Shown in pieces: positions 59,886-64,000 of a stretch of 64,000 nt of DNA. The notes under the pieces are model-generated. The model was not told where the DNA came from and did no database searches. It saw nothing but the letters and a program-made list of their open reading frames with translations. The stretch's first letter is position 1; each line of letters opens with the position of its first letter. Source of the DNA: Pseudeuparius sepicola (taxonomy: Eukaryota; Arthropoda; Insecta; Coleoptera; Anthribidae); contig OY987301.1 in NCBI GenBank assembly GCA_963920635.1, positions 44,615,820 to 44,679,819 of the forward strand. Reading direction: 5' to 3'. The translations under genes were made by a program, and so were the position numbers.

Positions 59886-60900
59886 TGATTTTACCGCTGA
59901 AAATAGTGAAAATGTCCTTTTTGTCAGATACAGTGAAATGTCACATAAAAAATTTTGGGGGAATACAGCAGAATTTGATATATTTATCCAAAAATATTCC
60001 CGTAACTAGACCCCAGAAATGGAAAAAAGTTAAAATTTCAAAAATGTCACTTACAATGTTCTTGCATGCGTGTATCGCCTTTTTTGGATGTTCAAAGAGG
60101 AAATCGGATCGTTTTTGTGTCGTTCTCTACATTTACCTAAAAATTATTACGAAAATTTCTCGAGGTTGTTAGAAATTCACCTTTGTCGAGTATTAGCGAA
60201 GTTATTTCGGCTCGGGGCTCTGGGACTGGCGTTGTTAGACCGAGTCTTCAGGTGAGGTTCCGATGCTTCCGGCGCCCCCAAAAAATCTTTAAATAATAAT
60301 AAAAAAACACGCGGTATCCAAGAGTGGTTCCGGAGGCATATCATCGTGAAAGGTCAATGACATGGTTGATGTTTGACTTTCTATCTTCGCTTTTAGAGTA
60401 GTATGGATATGTTTAATCTTGGAGACAAAACAAATGACATTTTATGAATGGGGCGCCACGTCTATAGGTTTGACGTCATTGTAGTTAACCTTGCTTATTA
60501 TAATTTTTTTCTTGCAATATTTCACTTTTTCAAAATAATCTGCTAGTAAAGTGTTGCATACACTGTTTCTCCTGTGATCACTCCACCAGGTGCGCAATGA
60601 ACTAGGCGCTAGTAAACATGGCGTGGTGGCATCATAACCCTCTGACTTATCTCTTCCTTACTTAAAAACCAAGTTTCGACGTTGCTACGATTTTGTATAG
60701 AGTTTTATCGTTACCAATATTATCGTGCAATTTAAAATTACGAGAAATATGTGTGCGGAAATTGGAGAAAAGTCTTAAGCAAATGCCGCAGCTTGAGATA
60801 TGAGTACAATAATAAAACGCTTGTCTTTTATAGATTCGAGACTGGCAACACGGATAAAATGCGTGAGAAATTAGGTACTATTATTTTTTTTTATTTCTTC
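59886..60900. other. Unassigned DNA
   Basis: No gene or complete transposon recognised. Short open frames at 59885-60172 and 60070-60255 have no identifiable family. Confidence 0.35.
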
Positions 60901-60904
60901 AGCC

Positions 60905-61056
60905 GATCGTTCAACATTGATCTATGAAAAATGTGACAAGGTTAAGGTTGATTTGTCCCATGTTTTAAACATCGCTCAAAAATTTGTCGCATTTGCCTTT
61001 TTAGTGGGCCTCCCCCACTGTGTGGTTAAATTTCTTTACATCCTTACTGAATCACC

Positions 61057-61059
<3 letters not shown>
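60905..61059. mobile_element. Terminal fragment of a CAGGGTGATTC element
   Basis: The sequence ending ttactgaatcaccctg at 61059, followed by TA, is the standard right end of the CAGGG family. It shares cagggtgattca with 32077-39945 but nothing further inward. The other end was not found. Confidence 0.5.

Positions 61060-61104
<45 letters not shown>
61060..61104. repeat. (TA)n microsatellite
   Basis: About 22 uninterrupted TA dinucleotides directly after a CAGGG-type terminus, whose target duplication is itself TA. Confidence 0.95.
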
Positions 61105-61107
<3 letters not shown>

Positions 61108-62726
61108 ATATGTTTGCTCTACCCGTTTGCACTCTACAATAAGCTGTGAAATATCTTACATTATAAAGTATGGAAAAAATGGAAAATCGATCCTCTCAAC
61201 CAATACTCTTAGTAATTAGGGTTTCTGCGTGCGGCGTTCTTAAATAACTTGTAATGTAATTTTGAAGTGAATAAGCAAAAAAAAAAATAAGTAAAATAAA
61301 ATGAAAATCCTACTATAATCACGACTATGCTATCACAAATTGTCGGAGTTGTTGTTGCAAGAACTTAGTTTGGTTAATGTAAATGTTCATGCAATCCCGT
61401 TTTTTTTTTCTTATTGTTTTTAATTAGGAGTAATTATTAATTTACTGAAAATTATAGTTTTAGCTCGTTGAATTCATTGTATGAAAGTTATGGATTGTAG
61501 TTAGGGTAAAATGCAACCAATGGTGAACAAAAATAATGAAACTTATAGTGTTTGATGTATAAAAATATAATGGAGTAGGTAAGTACTTGGCGTGGCCCAA
61601 CTGAAAATACTTCCAAGCCACCATGTCTCAAGAGAAAAATACCGTTTACTTTACAGTCTTCAGTCTCCAGAGAAAGACTTTAGTCCTAAGTGGTTTATTA
61701 ACACTTTTGAATAGTTTGAGTGTCTATTAGTTAAAATCTATAGACAATAAAAATATATTACTTTAATTTTTCTTGACAATAGTCGATGATAAGGTTAATA
61801 GGTTGAAATTTGCACCTAATGATATTATATAAAATATGTTTGTATATGTGTTTACTGACCTGAATTTAGGACCTGGTTGCATTTTCCTCTGCAGTGATGC
61901 CAACTTAGATCGTCGAAATTACCAGTTGACAGTCCTAGTAAGGACTTAAAAAAATTACTATAGCAATAGCATAATTTATAAAGAACTGTCACGGAGTGTC
62001 GTGATTTTTACGATATCTCAGTTGTCTATCTATTAGCTTCCAGGATCTAAGTTATGGGCACAATATGCGGACAATCAGTGCCATAATGACGGCATCAATC
62101 ATCGGCCAGACAAAAAAAAGTTATATCGTGCAATCAAAATCACATTCGCAAATGATACCTACATCGCTAACGGCACAAACGTGACTTTCGACGGCGACTT
62201 TTTGTGGGGCCTGTCTCGGAATTTACAGTTTTTGTGTGTGTGTATATCAGCAGGTATGATATAGACCAGAGCGGTTATATATTGAAAAATAATGGAATCA
62301 AGTCCAGGATCAAGTGGTTTTTATTTTGACCTACAAAGACATCTGAATTATTTCATTCCCTGTTTCGAGCGATCACAAACAAAAAATAAAGAATATTGTG
62401 AGACAAACCTGATGGTATAGTTAGTACGTTCTGGCTCAGTTGATAACTTGCTTTGCTGTTTTCCCCGCCACATCGATTCATGAGCGGGTCCGCGCATCCA
62501 ACATTCAGGAACCATGTGCCCAATAAATTTTCAAATCCAAATGTAGATACTCTAAGTGGTTCATATTAAATACGTAGAAATAAGATCCTCCAAGTCTAGA
62601 AAACCACAATACAATAAATAAATATACAATACAATAGTTGTGACTAGTTTCTGCTCTACTGAGCTATCATCAGACTAGTAATTCTAAAAAGAAGAGAAGC
62701 TAACATACAAATTTACAATGAAAATA
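61105..62726. other. Unassigned DNA
   Basis: No gene recognised. A tgtgtgtgtgta run at ~62234 and the phrase ctctactgagctatcatcag (~62654) are the only landmarks. Confidence 0.35.
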
Positions 62727-64000
62727 CACTCACCGGCACGAAAAACGGAGCACTTACAATTTTTATTTAAAAAATGTGAAATTTTAATACTTTGCGATGG
62801 TTTATTATTATAATAAGTTAAACGCAAACAACAACATGTTTTAAGTAATTTCTAATAACAATTGGGCGCTTTTTTTTAAATAAAAACTTTTGTTACAATT
62901 TAAAAAATTAGAACGATAAACCCACATTGGTGTTGTGGCAAAATGTCCTTAAATGAATCAAAACTTAAACGATTTTTGAGCAAAAACTAATGAGGAGCAT
63001 TTTTAATAACGGGTATTACCCCCGCGAGCTCGAATGATTGCATGCATTCTCCGTGGCATGCCTAAAATCAAATGGCGAATGTCCTCTTGAGGAATAAGGT
63101 CCCATTCCTCTAAAAGAGCTTGTTTCAACTGATTTATGGTTAAAGGAGCAGGAACACGACTTCGCATTCTTCGCCCAAGCATGTCCCAAACATGTTCAAT
63201 CGGGTTCGCATCTGGACTTAACGCTGGCCTCTCCAAAACAGGAATGTTTACATCATTTAAATACTGTTGAGTGATTCTTGCGGTATGAGGTCTGGCATTA
63301 TCATGCATCAGATAAAGTTATTTCCAATAAAATCAACATACGGGACAACAAAATCTTGGAGAATTTCATCAATGTACCTCGCGACCATCTGGAGATCGCA
63401 GGCTAAACCTGGACTCATCAGTAAATAAAATTCGCCCCCAATCATTTTCACCCCAGTGCTCATGATTTCTGGCAAACCGAAGTCGCGCAACACGATGACG
63501 CCTAAGAAGCTCTGGACCTGTTGCAGGTCTACGACTGGTAAGATTGGCTTCTACAAGTCTTCGTCTAACTGTACGTTCGCTTACATTGGTATTCCGAACA
63601 TGATGAAGTCTATCTATCTGATTTCTACAGCTGTAGCACGACGATCTCGTAGACTTTGCAAGAGGATGAAGCGATCATCATGAGCGTTAGTTTTTCGTTG
63701 GGGACCAGTTCCAGGTCGTCTGGTGTAAGCTCTAGTTTCCAAAAAACGTGTATAAATATTGTTGAGCAACATATCGCTCAGTTCTTCCGTCTTGAAGCAA
63801 CGCAACAATAGCAGCCGCTGTTTCAGGATTAACAGCCATATTTTTACCTTAAATAAACGCAGTACAGCTTTGAACTGTTTCACTTCTTTAAACTCAGACT
63901 TGTCAAAACAATAAAAACAAAAGAAAAGTCATGGCCAACTAAGACTTGTGTACTTTTTAATTTTTGGAAATTTTTATTCAAAACAGTCTAGTCTTGCTTT
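62727..64000 (-). mobile_element. Tc1-like transposon, runs off the right edge
   Basis: The left end cactcaccggcacgaaaaac follows TA at 62725-62726. The inside carries a DD34E transposase in reverse. The opposite end is not reached by 64000. Confidence 0.75.
63003..63839 (-). pseudogene. Tc1-like transposase (DD34E), broken and internally deleted
   Basis: The start MAVNPETAAAIVALLQDG (63839) leads to YTRRPGTGPQRKTNAHDDRF, TNVSERTVRRRLVEANL, RFARNHEHWGENDWGRILF with TDESRF (first Asp), then directly RYIDEILQDFVV, MHDNARPHTARI (second Asp) and LSPDANPIEHVWD (Glu). The second Asp and the Glu are 34 residues apart. About 50 residues between SPDGR and RYIDEILQ are missing, and there are at least three frameshifts (near 63770, 63610 and 63310). 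The last frame ends RARGGNTRY. It is inactive, but all landmark motifs are readable. Confidence 0.87.

Noticed and set aside
1..64000. CRISPR arrays, bacterial operons, riboswitches or phage genes
   Set aside because: The splice sites, transposon types and SMG6 exons show animal nuclear DNA; no regularly spaced repeat array exists.

Overview
This 64 kb window is AT-rich animal DNA, almost certainly from an insect. It has spliced coding exons, a large variety of class II transposons and short spliced transposase genes. I cannot assign an order from sequence alone. The only confidently recognised host gene is a fragment of SMG6/EST1A (nonsense-mediated decay), carried on two small plus-strand exons at 5792-5870 and 5934-6044. 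No other SMG6 exon was recognised, so its introns are long or the rest lies outside. Nearly everything else is transposable-element sequence or unassigned AT-rich DNA.

Layout. 1-3660: an inverted-repeat element with an internal 112 bp hairpin, plus smaller inverted repeats. 5792-6044: SMG6 exons. 6286-8923: a complete TA-flanked mariner-type element with ~655 bp inverted ends and a damaged DD41D transposase. 9336-9374: a possible first exon. 9612-9870: a transposase fragment. 10775-12922: a TA-flanked inverted-repeat element with a second hairpin element nested in it. 14339-19805: hairpin and MITE-type elements with clear target duplications of 8 bp, TAA or TA. 24211-25213: a 1 kb near-perfect hairpin whose centre still encodes the start of a transposase. 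27303-28066: another hairpin element. 29666-30115: a decayed Tc1-like transposase.

32077-39945 is the most structured part, with four transposons inserted one inside another. The outermost is a CAGGG-ended element. Inside it is a TTAA-flanked element (copy A), inside that a DD41D mariner element with an apparently intact, twice-spliced transposase gene, and inside that a ~1 kb foldback element. A second TTAA element (copy B, 53329-56918) lies ~14 kb away in opposite orientation without the mariner insert. It therefore records the empty site and shows a TA target duplication.

40871-52811 holds a reverse transcriptase remnant, a third DD41D element with a one-base frameshift, a pogo/Jerky-like element with repeated terminal motifs, and several inverted-repeat fragments. 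57347-57896 is an inverted second copy of 28861-29470. 58456-59885 is a 5'-truncated non-LTR retrotransposon ending in a TTAC tail. The right edge enters a decayed Tc1 element (62727 onward).

The window illustrates how one transposon superfamily (IS630/Tc1/mariner, DD41D spacing) and its non-autonomous hairpin derivatives have built up a region around a host gene. The 34938-36261 transposase is the best candidate for a still-functional source.
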